From Rhodospirillaceae bacterium SYSU D60007 (lineage in GTDB: Bacteria > Pseudomonadota > Alphaproteobacteria > Reyranellales > Reyranellaceae): a DNA stretch of 64,000 nt. Positions 36,141-45,466 of this stretch are shown here, piece after piece. The position numbers and the translations under genes are program-made. The first letter of the stretch is position 1; each line of letters begins with the position of its first letter. The stretch covers positions 1 to 64,000 of the forward strand of contig QOCQ01000006.1 in the NCBI GenBank assembly GCA_003574685.1. Direction: 5' to 3'. The notes under the pieces were generated by a model. That model worked only from the letters and a program-made list of their open reading frames with translations. It was not told the DNA's origin and made no database searches.

Positions 36141-37478
36141 TCAGTGCACGGTTTCGCCGTGCAGGTTGATGTCGAGACCCTCGATCTCCTGCTCCTGGTC
36201 AACGCGCAGGCCGATGACCACGTCGATGATTTTCAGGAGCACGAAGGTGGCGATGGCGCACCAGGCGATGGTGGCGAGCGTTCCCCAGATCTGGGTCAGC
36301 ACCTGGCCGGAGTTGCCGTCGATCAGGCCGACCGCGTCCTCGCCGCCCTTGATCGCCCTGGTCGCGAACACGCCGGTGAGAATGGCGCCGACGAACCCGC
36401 CGACACCATGGATGCCGAAGACATCCAGCGAGTCGTCATAGCCCATCATGTTCTTCAGCGACGTCGCCGCCCAGAAGCACACCAGCCCGGCAACGAGGCC
36501 GATGATCAGCGCGCCTGTGGGGTTCACGAAACCAGCCGCCGGCGTGATCGCGACGAGGCCGGCCACGGCGCCCGAAATGATGCCCAGCACGGACGGCTTG
36601 GCGCGGGTCGCCCATTCGGCAAACATCCAGGCCAGCGCTGCCCCCGCCGTGGCGATCTGCGTCACCGCCATCGCCATGCCGGCATTGGCCGAGGCGGCAA
36701 CCGCCGAGCCGGCGTTGAAGCCGAACCAGCCCACCCACAGCAGCGAGGCGCCGATCACGCTGTAGACGAGGTTGTGCGGCGAGAGGTTTTCCGCGCCGTA
36801 ACCCTTGCGCTTGCCCAGCACCAGCGCACACACGAGGCCCGCGACACCGGAATTGATGTGCACCACGGTGCCGCCGGCGAAATCGAGCACGCCGAGCCCG
36901 CCGAGGAAGCCGCCACCCCATACCCAGTGGGCGATCGGCGCATAGACCACCAGCAGCCACAGCCCCATGAACCACATCATCGCCGAGAACTTCATGCGCT
37001 CGGCGAAGGCGCCGCAAATCAGCGCCGGCGTGATGATGGCGAAGGTCATCTGGAAAGTGACGAAGACCGATTCGGGGATCGTCTTCGCCAGATCGCTGAT
37101 GCTCTCGAGCGTAACGTTGCGCAGGAAAAAGTTGGACAGATCGCCGATCACCTGGTTGCCGGCGCCGAACGCGAGGCTGTAGCCCGCGACCATCCACAGT
37201 ACTGTCATGAGGCAGCAGACCGCAAAGCTCTGCATGACGGTCGCCAGCACGTTCTTGCGGCGTACCATGCCGCCATAGAACAGCGCCAGGCCGGGGATGG
37301 TCATCATCAGCACCAGCGCGGTCGAGGTCAGCATCCAGGCCGTGTCCCCCGTGTCGAGCTTCGGTGCCGGCGGCGCTGCAGGCGGTGTCTGCTGTGCGAA
37401 GGCTGTCGCCGAACAGAGCGCGGTGAACGCAACTCCGGACGCGGCCAGCGCCAGGCCACGAATCTTTTGCATGGTCAT
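36141..37478 (-). CDS. amtB: AmtB ammonium transporter, copy 1
   Basis: A 445-residue ammonium channel, about two thirds identical by eye to copy 2, with the same signal peptide type (ending AFAQQ), GDTAWML, FYGGMVRRKNVL, DDSLDVFGIHGVGGFVGA and GLDINLHGETVH tail. It lies 21 bases after glnK copy 1. ATG 37478 or 37472. A strong terminator ends the unit downstream. Confidence 0.94.
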   Translation of the reverse strand: MTMQKIRGLALAASGVAFTALCSATAFAQQTPPAAPPAPKLDTGDTAWMLTSTALVLMMTIPGLALFYGGMVRRKNVLATVMQSFAVCCLMTVLWMVAGYSLAFGAGNQVIGDLSNFFLRNVTLESISDLAKTIPESVFVTFQMTFAIITPALICGAFAERMKFSAMMWFMGLWLLVVYAPIAHWVWGGGFLGGLGVLDFAGGTVVHINSGVAGLVCALVLGKRKGYGAENLSPHNLVYSVIGASLLWVGWFGFNAGSAVAASANAGMAMAVTQIATAGAALAWMFAEWATRAKPSVLGIISGAVAGLVAITPAAGFVNPTGALIIGLVAGLVCFWAATSLKNMMGYDDSLDVFGIHGVGGFVGAILTGVFATRAIKGGEDAVGLIDGNSGQVLTQIWGTLATIAWCAIATFVLLKIIDVVIGLRVDQEQEIEGLDINLHGETVH

Positions 37479-37499
37479 CCTTGTTGTCCCCTGTTTTCC

Positions 37500-37841
<342 letters not shown>

Positions 37842-37900
37842 CTATTCCCCATGCACGCGTCGGCAAGCAGTTTCGACCGCTGACCTTCCGCAAAGGCCCC

Positions 37901-37918
37901 GATCAAGAAGCGTGCCAA
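37901..37918 (-). promoter_or_regulatory. candidate sigma54 promoter of glnK copy 1
   Basis: On the minus strand TTGGCACGCTTCTTGATC matches the -24 box TTGGCACG exactly; with the correct spacing the -12 box is TTGAT against consensus TTGCW (one mismatch, in the GC pair). It lies 63-80 bases before the glnK start. No equally good element was found before glnK copy 2. Confidence 0.55.
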
Positions 37919-37997
37919 CGGTCCTTGGCCTCCGGAACCTTGGCGAGCGTTGTGAAAAGGCGCACCAATGCCGAGCCCGGCAGCAAGGAGGATTTGC

Positions 37998-39308
37998 ATG
38001 AGCGGTGAGCAAACCGCACAGGACGAGACGAAGGCCGCGCATATGGCGGACGTGGCCATTGTCGGCGCCGGGCTGATCGGCGCGAGCCTTGCGGCCGCGT
38101 TGGGATCGGCCGGGCTGGGCGTTGTTCTGATCGACCGGCTGCCGGTGTCAGCGCAGCTCGCGGCAACGTTCGATGGACGTACGACGGCGGTGGCCCGCAG
38201 TTCCCGCCAGGCGCTGGAGGCCATCGGCGTCTGGGGCCGGATCGCCGCTCACGCCGCACCCATCCTCGACATCCGCATTTCCGATGCACGGCTTGATCCG
38301 TCGGGCGGGCCAGCGCCCACATCCCGGCTGCACCTGCATTTCGACCATCGCGAGGCACAGCGGCGCGGCGGGCCGGCGGCGCCCATGGGCCATATCGTAG
38401 AGAACCGTCATCTCCGGGCCGCCCTGTTCGAGGCGCTGGAAACACTGCCGGCGGTAAAGATATTCGCGCCAGCCGAGGCTGTGGAGGCGGTACGCGACGA
38501 GGGCGGCGTGCGGATCAGGCTTGCCGACGGGCGCATCATCAGGGCGGCATTGCTGGTGTCGGCCGAAGGCCGCGGCGGTCGCCTCCATGAAGAGGCTGGT
38601 ATCCGGATTCGGCGCACGGGCTATGGCCAGACCGCGATTGTGGTCACGGCGGAGCACGCACTGCCGCATCTCGGCGTGGCGCAGGAGAAGTTTCTGCCGA
38701 CCGGTCCCTTTGCCATTCTGCCGATGACCGATGATCCCCTGTCCGGTGCGCATCGCTCCTCGATCGTCTGGACCGAACGGGACGACCTCGTTCCGGCGCT
38801 GCTGCGTCTTCCCGACTCCGACTTCCAGGCCGAGTTCGCCCGGCGGTTCGGCGAACATCTCGGGGCCGTGAAGGCGATAGGCCCGCGGTTCTCCTACCCC
38901 TTGTCGGTTCAGACGGCCGAGCGGCTCGCGGCGCTGCGTCTGGCGCTGGTGGGCGACGCCGCGCATGGCATTCACCCGATTGCCGGGCAAGGCTGGAATC
39001 TGGGCCTTCGGGACGCCGCAGCGCTGGCCGAGGTTCTGGTCGACAGCCACCGGCTTGGCCTCGATATCGGCCATGCATCGGTGCTGGCACAGTACGAACG
39101 CTGGCGACGGGTGGACAGCCTGTCGATGATCGCGGTCACCGACGGGCTCAACCGCCTGTTCTCCAACGACCTTGCGCCGGTGCGTCTGGTCCGCGATCTC
39201 GGCCTGGCGGCGGTCAACCGCATGCCGCCGCTGCGCCGGTTCTTCATCCAGCACGCCATGGGCCTGCTGGGCGACCTGCCGCGTCTTCTCCGGGGTGAAC
39301 CGCTTTAG
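37998..39308 (+). CDS. UbiH/VisC-type FAD monooxygenase
   Basis: A 436-residue flavoprotein hydroxylase. The FAD fold is VAIVGAGLIGASLAAALG near residue 18; the C-terminal GDAAHGIHPIAGQGWNLGLRDAAALAE is the aromatic hydroxylase signature of UbiH/UbiF/VisC. ATG 37998 has an ideal AAGGAGG site. Ubiquinone ring hydroxylation is the default role. However it lies 5 bases from, and convergent with, a methyltransferase that ends a type III PKS operon, and a flavin hydroxylase, a methyltransferase and a type III PKS are exactly the SrsCBA set for phenolic lipids in Streptomyces, so a role in tailoring a PKS product is possible. Confidence 0.85.
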   Translation: MSGEQTAQDETKAAHMADVAIVGAGLIGASLAAALGSAGLGVVLIDRLPVSAQLAATFDGRTTAVARSSRQALEAIGVWGRIAAHAAPILDIRISDARLDPSGGPAPTSRLHLHFDHREAQRRGGPAAPMGHIVENRHLRAALFEALETLPAVKIFAPAEAVEAVRDEGGVRIRLADGRIIRAALLVSAEGRGGRLHEEAGIRIRRTGYGQTAIVVTAEHALPHLGVAQEKFLPTGPFAILPMTDDPLSGAHRSSIVWTERDDLVPALLRLPDSDFQAEFARRFGEHLGAVKAIGPRFSYPLSVQTAERLAALRLALVGDAAHGIHPIAGQGWNLGLRDAAALAEVLVDSHRLGLDIGHASVLAQYERWRRVDSLSMIAVTDGLNRLFSNDLAPVRLVRDLGLAAVNRMPPLRRFFIQHAMGLLGDLPRLLRGEPL

Positions 39309-39313
39309 TCTCG

Positions 39314-39817
39314 CTATCGTAACCGTGCGCCCAGGGCTGCATTCTCAAGGCGGATCCGGTGGCGGAGCAGCAGCGCATTCAGCACGGACCAGATGAGTGC
39401 CACGTGCCAGGCGCCGAAGGCGAGTGGCAGGAGGGCGATCTCACCGACTACGATCCAGTAGTTGGGATGACGCATCCAGCGATAGGCCCCGCGGCGCACC
39501 AGCGGCGCACCATCCAGGGTGATGATGCGGGTCGTCCAGAAAGACCCGAGACTGGCCATGACCCAGAGCCTCAGAACCTGAAGCACCGCGAAGATGGCAA
39601 GAAGCCCCCACGACGGCTCGGTTGATCGCGGGACAGTGAGCAGGATGGCTGCGAGCCACGAGGCGTGCAGCACGACGAACAGCGGATAATGGCTGGCGCC
39701 GATTTCACGTCCGCCTCTTGAAAGCAGCCGGCGCGTATTACGAGCCGCGATGGCAAGTTCCGCGAGGCGTTGCAGCGCTACCAGCCCGAGCGTCCATTCA
39801 AGAGGTGTCACAGCCAT
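39314..39817 (-). CDS. isoprenylcysteine carboxyl methyltransferase-like protein
   Basis: A 167-residue integral membrane methyltransferase of the ICMT/PEMT-like family: four to five helices and the C-terminal signature RGAYRWMRHPNYWIVVGEIALLPL, with NALLLRHRIRLENAAL at the end. In Bacillus and Streptomyces, small proteins of this family (BpsB, SrsB) sit beside type III PKS genes and O-methylate alkylpyrones or alkylresorcinols. Here it is third after PKS and a TPR gene on the same strand, which supports that role. Confidence 0.8.
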   Translation of the reverse strand: MAVTPLEWTLGLVALQRLAELAIAARNTRRLLSRGGREIGASHYPLFVVLHASWLAAILLTVPRSTEPSWGLLAIFAVLQVLRLWVMASLGSFWTTRIITLDGAPLVRRGAYRWMRHPNYWIVVGEIALLPLAFGAWHVALIWSVLNALLLRHRIRLENAALGARLR

Positions 39818-39843
39818 GACAACGGCAAGCAGCGGTTGATGGT

Positions 39844-40359
39844 TCAGTTCGATGCGCGGGGCTTGATTCCGCGTTTGTAGTTGGCGATGGCTGCCTTCAG
39901 CTCGCGATGTTCCTTGCAGCCGAAGGTGCAGAGCTGGTCGAGCCGCGAGAGATGCTCCTCGGCCCGCTGCGGCTGGTCGAGCATCAGGTAGGCCTCGCCA
40001 ATGTATTCGTGCGCGCCCAGATGCCTGGGATCCAGTGACAACGCCTTCTGGTAATGCTGCAGCGAGCCGGCGGGATCGCCCGATTTGCGCGTCGCGTATC
40101 CCAGCAGGTTCCAGGCTTCCGGGTTGTTAGGCTCGGCGGCGATCACGCGGTTCAGCCAGCCGATCGCGTTGGCGTACTGATTGTGATGGAGCGCTGCCTT
40201 GGCGTTCTCGAAGTCGGGGTTTGCCGGCCGTGCCGGCACCGAGCGCGTCGATGGCTGGTCCGATGAACCGCCGGCAGCCATGGCCGGCGCGGTTGCCAGC
40301 GCAGAAACCGTCGCCAACAGAGCCATTGCTGACAGGCCGGACTTGATGATGCAAGACAT
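39844..40359 (-). CDS. periplasmic TPR-repeat protein
   Basis: A 171-residue protein with a signal peptide (residues 1-29, ending AMAAG) and two to three tetratricopeptide repeats: NAIGWLNRVIAAEPNNPEAWNLLG and SLQHYQKALSLDPRHLGAHEYIGEAYL. Two cysteines (LCTFGC) near the C-terminus could form a disulfide or bind a cofactor. ATG 40359 chosen (40371 also possible). It lies between the PKS and methyltransferase genes on the same strand, suggesting an adaptor or unrelated passenger. Confidence 0.7.
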   Translation of the reverse strand: MSCIIKSGLSAMALLATVSALATAPAMAAGGSSDQPSTRSVPARPANPDFENAKAALHHNQYANAIGWLNRVIAAEPNNPEAWNLLGYATRKSGDPAGSLQHYQKALSLDPRHLGAHEYIGEAYLMLDQPQRAEEHLSRLDQLCTFGCKEHRELKAAIANYKRGIKPRASN

Positions 40360-40389
40360 GTGTCCCTCCATACCCAGAAGAATTGGTTG

Positions 40390-41445
40390 TTATGCGGCCT
40401 GCAGCGTCAGGAACGATCCGGTGAAGCCCGGTCCCAGCGCTGACATGAGATGATGGCCGCGAAGGCCCCGCTGCAGCGCCCTATCGAGCACGAACATCAC
40501 GGTCGCGGCTGACATGTTGCCGTAGTCGCGCAGCACGGCGCGGGCGTCGACCATGCCGCCGGTCTGAAGCCCGAAGACATCCTCCAGCGCGTCGAGCACC
40601 TTGGCGCCGCCGGGATGGGCAATGAAGCCGTCGATATCGGCCAGCCGAAGGCCGCGGGGTTCCAGATATGCCTCGGCTGCCGGGCGCAGCCTCTCGCGCA
40701 CCAGCGTGGGGATATCGCGCGAGAAGAGTACGGAAAGCCCGTCCTCGGCGACATCCCATCCCATGACATCCAGCGTACCCGGCCAGCGTCGCTCGCCGGC
40801 ATGCAGAATGGCGGGATTGTCGTTTGCCGCCTCCTGGGCGCGCACCACCGCAGCGGCGGCGCCATCGCCAAACAAGGCCGTGGCAATGATGTTGGCCTTG
40901 CGCCGATCACCGCTGCGGAAGGTCAGTGTGCAGAGCTCGACGACGAGAAACAGGACGTTCGTTCCCGGTTCGGCGCGCGCCAGCCTGGAGGCGGCACCGA
41001 GACCGGTCACGCCACCGGCGCATCCCAGGCCGAAAATGGGCAGACGCCCGACATCACTGCGGAACGGCAGGCGTTCCATCAGCAGCGCGTCGAGGCTGGG
41101 TGTGGCGATGCCGGTCGAGCACACCGTGACGATCTGGTCGATTTCCGCAATGGTGAGGCCGGCATCGGCGACGGCACGCAGCGCGGCCGTCTCCAGCAGC
41201 GCCGGTGCGTGCCTCAGAAAGGCATCGTTGCGCAGCTTCCAGTCGATCGGCCGCTGATACCACTCGAGCGGTTCGCAGAGATAGCGGCTTTCAATGCCGG
41301 TGTTCAGGAATGCCGGCAGCAGGCGCTCGACATCAACGCCATTGGAGCCGAAATAGGCTCCGGCTGCCTTCATCAGCTCATGCTGCGGCAGGATATGCGC
41401 GGGAGTCGCGGTGGCCAGCGACAGAAGGCGGACGAGGGCGGTCAT
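40390..41445 (-). CDS. type III polyketide synthase
   Basis: A 351-residue chalcone/stilbene synthase-like enzyme. The catalytic triad is C142 (GLGCAGG), H277 (IAHPGG) and N310 (RDYGNMSAAT), all in the expected places. Type III PKSs extend an acyl-CoA starter with malonyl-CoA and cyclise it to a resorcinol or pyrone. ATG 41445 is used over 41469. Its likely partners are the TPR protein and the membrane methyltransferase downstream; the SARP-hydrolase regulator starts 248 bases away in the opposite direction. Confidence 0.9.
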   Translation of the reverse strand: MTALVRLLSLATATPAHILPQHELMKAAGAYFGSNGVDVERLLPAFLNTGIESRYLCEPLEWYQRPIDWKLRNDAFLRHAPALLETAALRAVADAGLTIAEIDQIVTVCSTGIATPSLDALLMERLPFRSDVGRLPIFGLGCAGGVTGLGAASRLARAEPGTNVLFLVVELCTLTFRSGDRRKANIIATALFGDGAAAAVVRAQEAANDNPAILHAGERRWPGTLDVMGWDVAEDGLSVLFSRDIPTLVRERLRPAAEAYLEPRGLRLADIDGFIAHPGGAKVLDALEDVFGLQTGGMVDARAVLRDYGNMSAATVMFVLDRALQRGLRGHHLMSALGPGFTGSFLTLQAA

Positions 41446-41693
41446 GGCGATCCAACGGCTGCGGGCCATTGTATCGCGCGGGATGCGGCGGTCGGGCGTT
41501 CACGTTGTCGGGAAACCACAGCTCCTCCTCTCACCGCCTGCCCGGCGGGGTGCACCCCACGATAACCAACACAGCGCAACCTTGTTTCTTCCTTCGCCTC
41601 TCGCCGGGAGGCCCCGCGGCGTGCAACAAAGTTCTGGCAGCAGCAGCGTACCTTCACATAATGGCCCACGGCGCCGGAGCGCGGAGCTTGGTG

Positions 41694-43307
41694 ATGCTGG
41701 CGATACGGCTTCTGGGCGACATGGAGGTGCTGCGGGGTTCCGAGCGGCTGGAGCTGCCGCGTTCGCGCAAGACGCGGGCCCTGCTGGCATATCTTGTGAC
41801 GACGGGGCGGCCGCATCGCCGCGAACGGCTGTGCGAGCTGTTGTGGGATGTGCCGGACGACCCGCGCGGGGCGCTGCGCTGGAGTCTGAGCCGCATCCGG
41901 GCCCTGACCCACGATCCGGAACGGCCAATCTTCATCACCGAGCGCAATACGATCCAGTTCGACCCGGAAAGCGCCAGCGTTGATCTGGTGTCGCTGCGGG
42001 CTGGTCTTGGCAAGCTGGACAGTGCTCCCGTGGAGCACCTCATCAAGGCGACCGCTGCGTTCCGGGGCACCTTCCTGGAGGGTCTTGAGCTGCCGGAGTG
42101 TCACGAGTTCCGGTCATGGTATGTGGCCGAACGGGAGGACGCGCGAGTCCTGCACGCGCGCATTCTGACGGCGCTGGTTGATCGCCTTGCGACGACACCC
42201 GAAGCGGCACTGCCACATGCGCGCAAGCTGGCCCAGGTGGATCCACAAAACGAACTGGCCTGGAGCCGCCTCGTACGGCTGTTGGCCGCGGCTGGCCGTA
42301 TGAGGGAGGCACGCGAGCAGTACGAAACTGCCGCCGATGCGATGAAGGCCGCAGGTGGACCCAGGGGGCCGTTGCTGGCCGCATGGCGCGAGGTCAGCAG
42401 TGCGGGGGAGGCCAAGGCCGTGACGCCGGTGGCTGCCGCGCCATCGCCGCCGGCACACTCGCCCATACGGCAGGAGATCCGATTCTGCGTCGCGGATGAC
42501 GGCGTGCGGATTGCTTACGCAACAGCCGGGGAAGGGTCCCCGCTGGTGAAGCCCGCCAACTGGATGACCCATCTGGAATACGACTGGGAAAGCCCGGTGT
42601 GGCGCCACTGGATTCGCGAGATGGCGCGCGGCCACCGGCTGATCCGCTATGACGAGCGCGCCAACGGGCTTTCCGACTGGGATGCGCCGAACCTCACCTT
42701 CGAGACATTCGTGCGCGATCTGGAAGCGGTGGTCGATGCCGCGGGTCTCGAACGCTTTGCCATGCTCGGCGTGTCGCAGGGCTGCGCCATCGCCATCGCC
42801 TACGCCACGCGGCATCCGGAGCGGGTCAGCCGTCTGGTGCTCTATGGCGGCTACGCCCAGGGCTGGGCCCTTCGCGCGCCCGACGACGTGGCGCGACGTC
42901 GCGCGCTTGGCGTGCTGATGGAACTCGGCTGGGGGCAGGACAATCCGGCCTTTCGCCAGGTCTTCACCTCGCTGTTCATTCCCGACGGCAGCGCCGAACA
43001 GATCCAGTGGTTCAACGATCTTCAGCGCATGACCATATCGCCGCGTAACGCGGTGCGCCTGAACGAGGTGTTCGGCGGCATCGACATTCGGGAGCTGCTG
43101 CCGCAGGTTCGGACGCCAACGCTGGTATTGCATTGCCGCAACGACAACGTGGTGCCGTTCGACCAGGGCCGGCTGCTGGCAACGACCATTCCCGGCGCCC
43201 GCTTCGTTCCGCTGGAAAGCCGCAACCACATCCTGCTCGAAAGCGAGCCGGCATGGGAACGCTTCGTCAGCGAACTGAGCGCCTTCCTCGCCGCCGACGA
43301 AGCCTGA
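41694..43307 (+). CDS. SARP/BTAD regulator fused to alpha/beta hydrolase
   Basis: A 537-residue fusion. Residues 1-100 are an OmpR-like winged helix (IRLLGDMEVLRG, then SRKTRALLAYLV and WSLSRIR), residues ~105-225 a bacterial transcriptional activation domain of helical repeats, the SARP/AfsR N-terminal layout. After a proline/alanine linker (~235-255) a full alpha/beta hydrolase follows, with nucleophile S361 (GVSQG), acid D484 (RNDN) and H512 (RNHI), so it looks catalytically intact. GGAG lies 7 bases before ATG 41694; ATG 41661 is possible, longer extension is unlikely. It is divergent from the type III PKS and overlaps the MFS gene, so it may sense or process the PKS product. Confidence 0.85.
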   Translation: MLAIRLLGDMEVLRGSERLELPRSRKTRALLAYLVTTGRPHRRERLCELLWDVPDDPRGALRWSLSRIRALTHDPERPIFITERNTIQFDPESASVDLVSLRAGLGKLDSAPVEHLIKATAAFRGTFLEGLELPECHEFRSWYVAEREDARVLHARILTALVDRLATTPEAALPHARKLAQVDPQNELAWSRLVRLLAAAGRMREAREQYETAADAMKAAGGPRGPLLAAWREVSSAGEAKAVTPVAAAPSPPAHSPIRQEIRFCVADDGVRIAYATAGEGSPLVKPANWMTHLEYDWESPVWRHWIREMARGHRLIRYDERANGLSDWDAPNLTFETFVRDLEAVVDAAGLERFAMLGVSQGCAIAIAYATRHPERVSRLVLYGGYAQGWALRAPDDVARRRALGVLMELGWGQDNPAFRQVFTSLFIPDGSAEQIQWFNDLQRMTISPRNAVRLNEVFGGIDIRELLPQVRTPTLVLHCRNDNVVPFDQGRLLATTIPGARFVPLESRNHILLESEPAWERFVSELSAFLAADEA

Positions 43308-44884
43308 TGGCGGAATACCCGGATGGTCTTCATAGAGAAATGACAGTTCCGCTTGCCACGAGCCGGTCCGCGCGGTTCGCGACGTGGTGCGGGTTTGCGG
43401 CGATGTGTCTGGGCATGTTCATGGCGATCCTGGACATTCAGGTCGTCGCGACATCCCTGCCCGCCATCCAGGCGGCGCTCGGCATCGCGCCGGAGCAGAT
43501 GAGCTGGATCCAGACCGCCTATCTGATTGCCGAGGTGATCGCGATCCCCCTTACGGGATGGTTCACGCGCGTGCTGGGGATGCGGGGCCTGTTCATCGCC
43601 GCCGTGTCGATATTCACGCTGGCATCGGTCGGCTGCGCGTGGAGCGACGACTTTACCGCCCTGATCGCCTGGCGTGTGGTGCAGGGTTTTGCCGGCGGCA
43701 CGCTGATCCCGGCGGTGTTCTCGGCCGTATTCCTGCTCTTTCCCGCGCGCGGCCAGGCGCTGGCGACGACCATCGCGGGGGCGATCGCGGTCCTGGCGCC
43801 CACGCTTGGTCCGGTAGTCGGTGGCTGGATCACGCAGACCTGGTCCTGGCACTGGCTGTTTCTGATCAATGTTGCGCCCGGCATTGCGGCTGCCGCGGTC
43901 GGCGCACGCTTGCTGGTGCGCGACCGGAGCGATTTCCGTCATGTGCGCGTGCTGGACTGGCTCTCGCTGCTGCTGCTGGCGACTGCTCTGGGCACGCTGG
44001 AGGTTGCCCTCAAGGAAGCCCCCGGGCGCGGATGGGCGTCGCCGCTGACGCTGGGTCTGTTGCTGCTGTGCAGCTCCGCAGGTCTGGCGTTTGTGTTGCG
44101 CACGTTGCGGGCGGCGTGGCCGGTGGTCGAGCTGCGCGCACTGGCTGACCGCGACTTCGCGATCGGCTGCTGGCTCAGCTTTGTGCTGGGTACGGGGTTG
44201 TATGGCTCGGTTTATCTGATGCCCGTGTTCCTGGGATATGTGCGCGAGCATGGGCCGCTGCGCATCGGCGAGATCATGCTGGTGACCGGCGTCATGCAGC
44301 TTCTGACCTCACCGCTCGCCGTGCTTCTGGAACGCCGTACTGACGCGCGCTGGCTGACGGCGGCGGGTTTCACGCTCTTCGCCGCCGGTCTGGGATTGAG
44401 CTGGTTCCAGACATGGGAAACCGATTTCGACGAGATGTTCTGGCCGCAGGTGATCCGCGGCAGCGCCATCATGTTCTGCCTGCTGCCGCCGACGCGGCTG
44501 GCGCTCGGCCACCTGCCGCCCGCCCGTGTGCCTGACGCCAGCGGGCTCTTCAACCTGATGCGCAATCTCGGCGGCGCGATCGGCCTGGCGCTGATTGATA
44601 CCGTGATCTATGGCCGCGCCGCCAGGCATGCAAAGGACCTGGCGAGCAGGCTCGCGTCAGGTGATGTCGAGGCCGCCCGCTTCATCGGGCTGCCGCCAGA
44701 ACTGCTTGCGGCTGGGATGTCGGGGAGGATGGATGCCACTGCCGATACGCTAGTGCGGTCGCTTCTGGAACGCGCCGGCTTCGTTGTTGCCGTCAATGAG
44801 GCGTGGGCCATGCTGGCGGCATTTACCCTGACCGGACTTCTCGTCCTGCCGTTCGTGACCCGGCGACACGCGACGGACCGCTAG
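43307..44884 (+). CDS. DHA2-family MFS efflux transporter
   Basis: A 525-residue major facilitator with about 14 membrane helices. Motif C-like GPVVGGW and the MFMAILDIQVVATSLPAIQ opening and IQTAYLIAEVIAIPLTGW segment are typical of the DHA2 (EmrB/QacA) group of drug/proton antiporters. ATG 43307 overlaps the regulator stop by one base (TGATG), so it is cotranslated with it; ATG 43340 is an alternative. In context it could export the PKS product or a toxic intermediate. Confidence 0.9.
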   Translation: MAEYPDGLHREMTVPLATSRSARFATWCGFAAMCLGMFMAILDIQVVATSLPAIQAALGIAPEQMSWIQTAYLIAEVIAIPLTGWFTRVLGMRGLFIAAVSIFTLASVGCAWSDDFTALIAWRVVQGFAGGTLIPAVFSAVFLLFPARGQALATTIAGAIAVLAPTLGPVVGGWITQTWSWHWLFLINVAPGIAAAAVGARLLVRDRSDFRHVRVLDWLSLLLLATALGTLEVALKEAPGRGWASPLTLGLLLLCSSAGLAFVLRTLRAAWPVVELRALADRDFAIGCWLSFVLGTGLYGSVYLMPVFLGYVREHGPLRIGEIMLVTGVMQLLTSPLAVLLERRTDARWLTAAGFTLFAAGLGLSWFQTWETDFDEMFWPQVIRGSAIMFCLLPPTRLALGHLPPARVPDASGLFNLMRNLGGAIGLALIDTVIYGRAARHAKDLASRLASGDVEAARFIGLPPELLAAGMSGRMDATADTLVRSLLERAGFVVAVNEAWAMLAAFTLTGLLVLPFVTRRHATDR

Positions 44885-44890
44885 GATGAG

Positions 44891-45391
44891 CTACGCCTTC
44901 AGCGCCAGCGACGGCGGGTTCTTCAATGTCTGATAGATCACGCAATAGCGTTCGGTGAGCTTGTAGAGCGTGGCAAGCTGCTCGGGCGTTGCATCGGTAT
45001 CGAGATCAAACGAAAGACGGATGTCGCGGAAGCCGACTGGCGCCGCCTTGTCGACCGCAAGCGTGCCGCGGAAGTCGAGATCGCCCTCGGCGTGCACCGT
45101 GCCCTTGCGGATGGCGATACCCAGCGACGTCGCAACGGCTTTCAGCGTCACGCCGGCACAGGCCGCAAGTGCCTCCAGTAGCATGTCGCCCGAACACGCT
45201 TGTGTGCCGTTGCCGCCTGTTGCCGGATGTAGCCCGGCCTCCACCAGGGCCCGCCCGGTATCGACCTTGCAGACGATGGCCGCGGAATCGAGCTCGCCTG
45301 TGGCATGCAGGGTGATGACGGCTGCCCCCGGCTGCTGCCGGTATTTCTCCTTCAGCGGCGCCTGCAGGGCACGGAGCTGGTCGGCGTTCAT
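44891..45391 (-). CDS. OsmC family protein
   Basis: A 166-residue OsmC/Ohr-like protein. The two redox-type cysteines are in QACSGDMLLEALAACAGVTL near residue 68 and ERYCVIYQTL near 149. The family reduces organic hydroperoxides through these cysteines; the length and the long N-terminal part suggest the OsmC subgroup rather than Ohr. ATG 45391 is used; the open frame reaches 45613 over the divergent hydrolase. Confidence 0.82.
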   Translation of the reverse strand: MNADQLRALQAPLKEKYRQQPGAAVITLHATGELDSAAIVCKVDTGRALVEAGLHPATGGNGTQACSGDMLLEALAACAGVTLKAVATSLGIAIRKGTVHAEGDLDFRGTLAVDKAAPVGFRDIRLSFDLDTDATPEQLATLYKLTERYCVIYQTLKNPPSLALKA

Positions 45392-45466
45392 TCGGGGTCC
45401 TCCGGCTCTTTCGCCCCAGCATGGCGCGCTTTGCGCTAGAGTGGAACCGCCATTGAAGGAGTTACC

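Noticed and set aside
41205-41660. Upstream extension of the SARP-hydrolase protein
   Set aside because: Overlaps the divergent PKS gene and the intergenic promoter region; the winged helix begins at the 41694 start.
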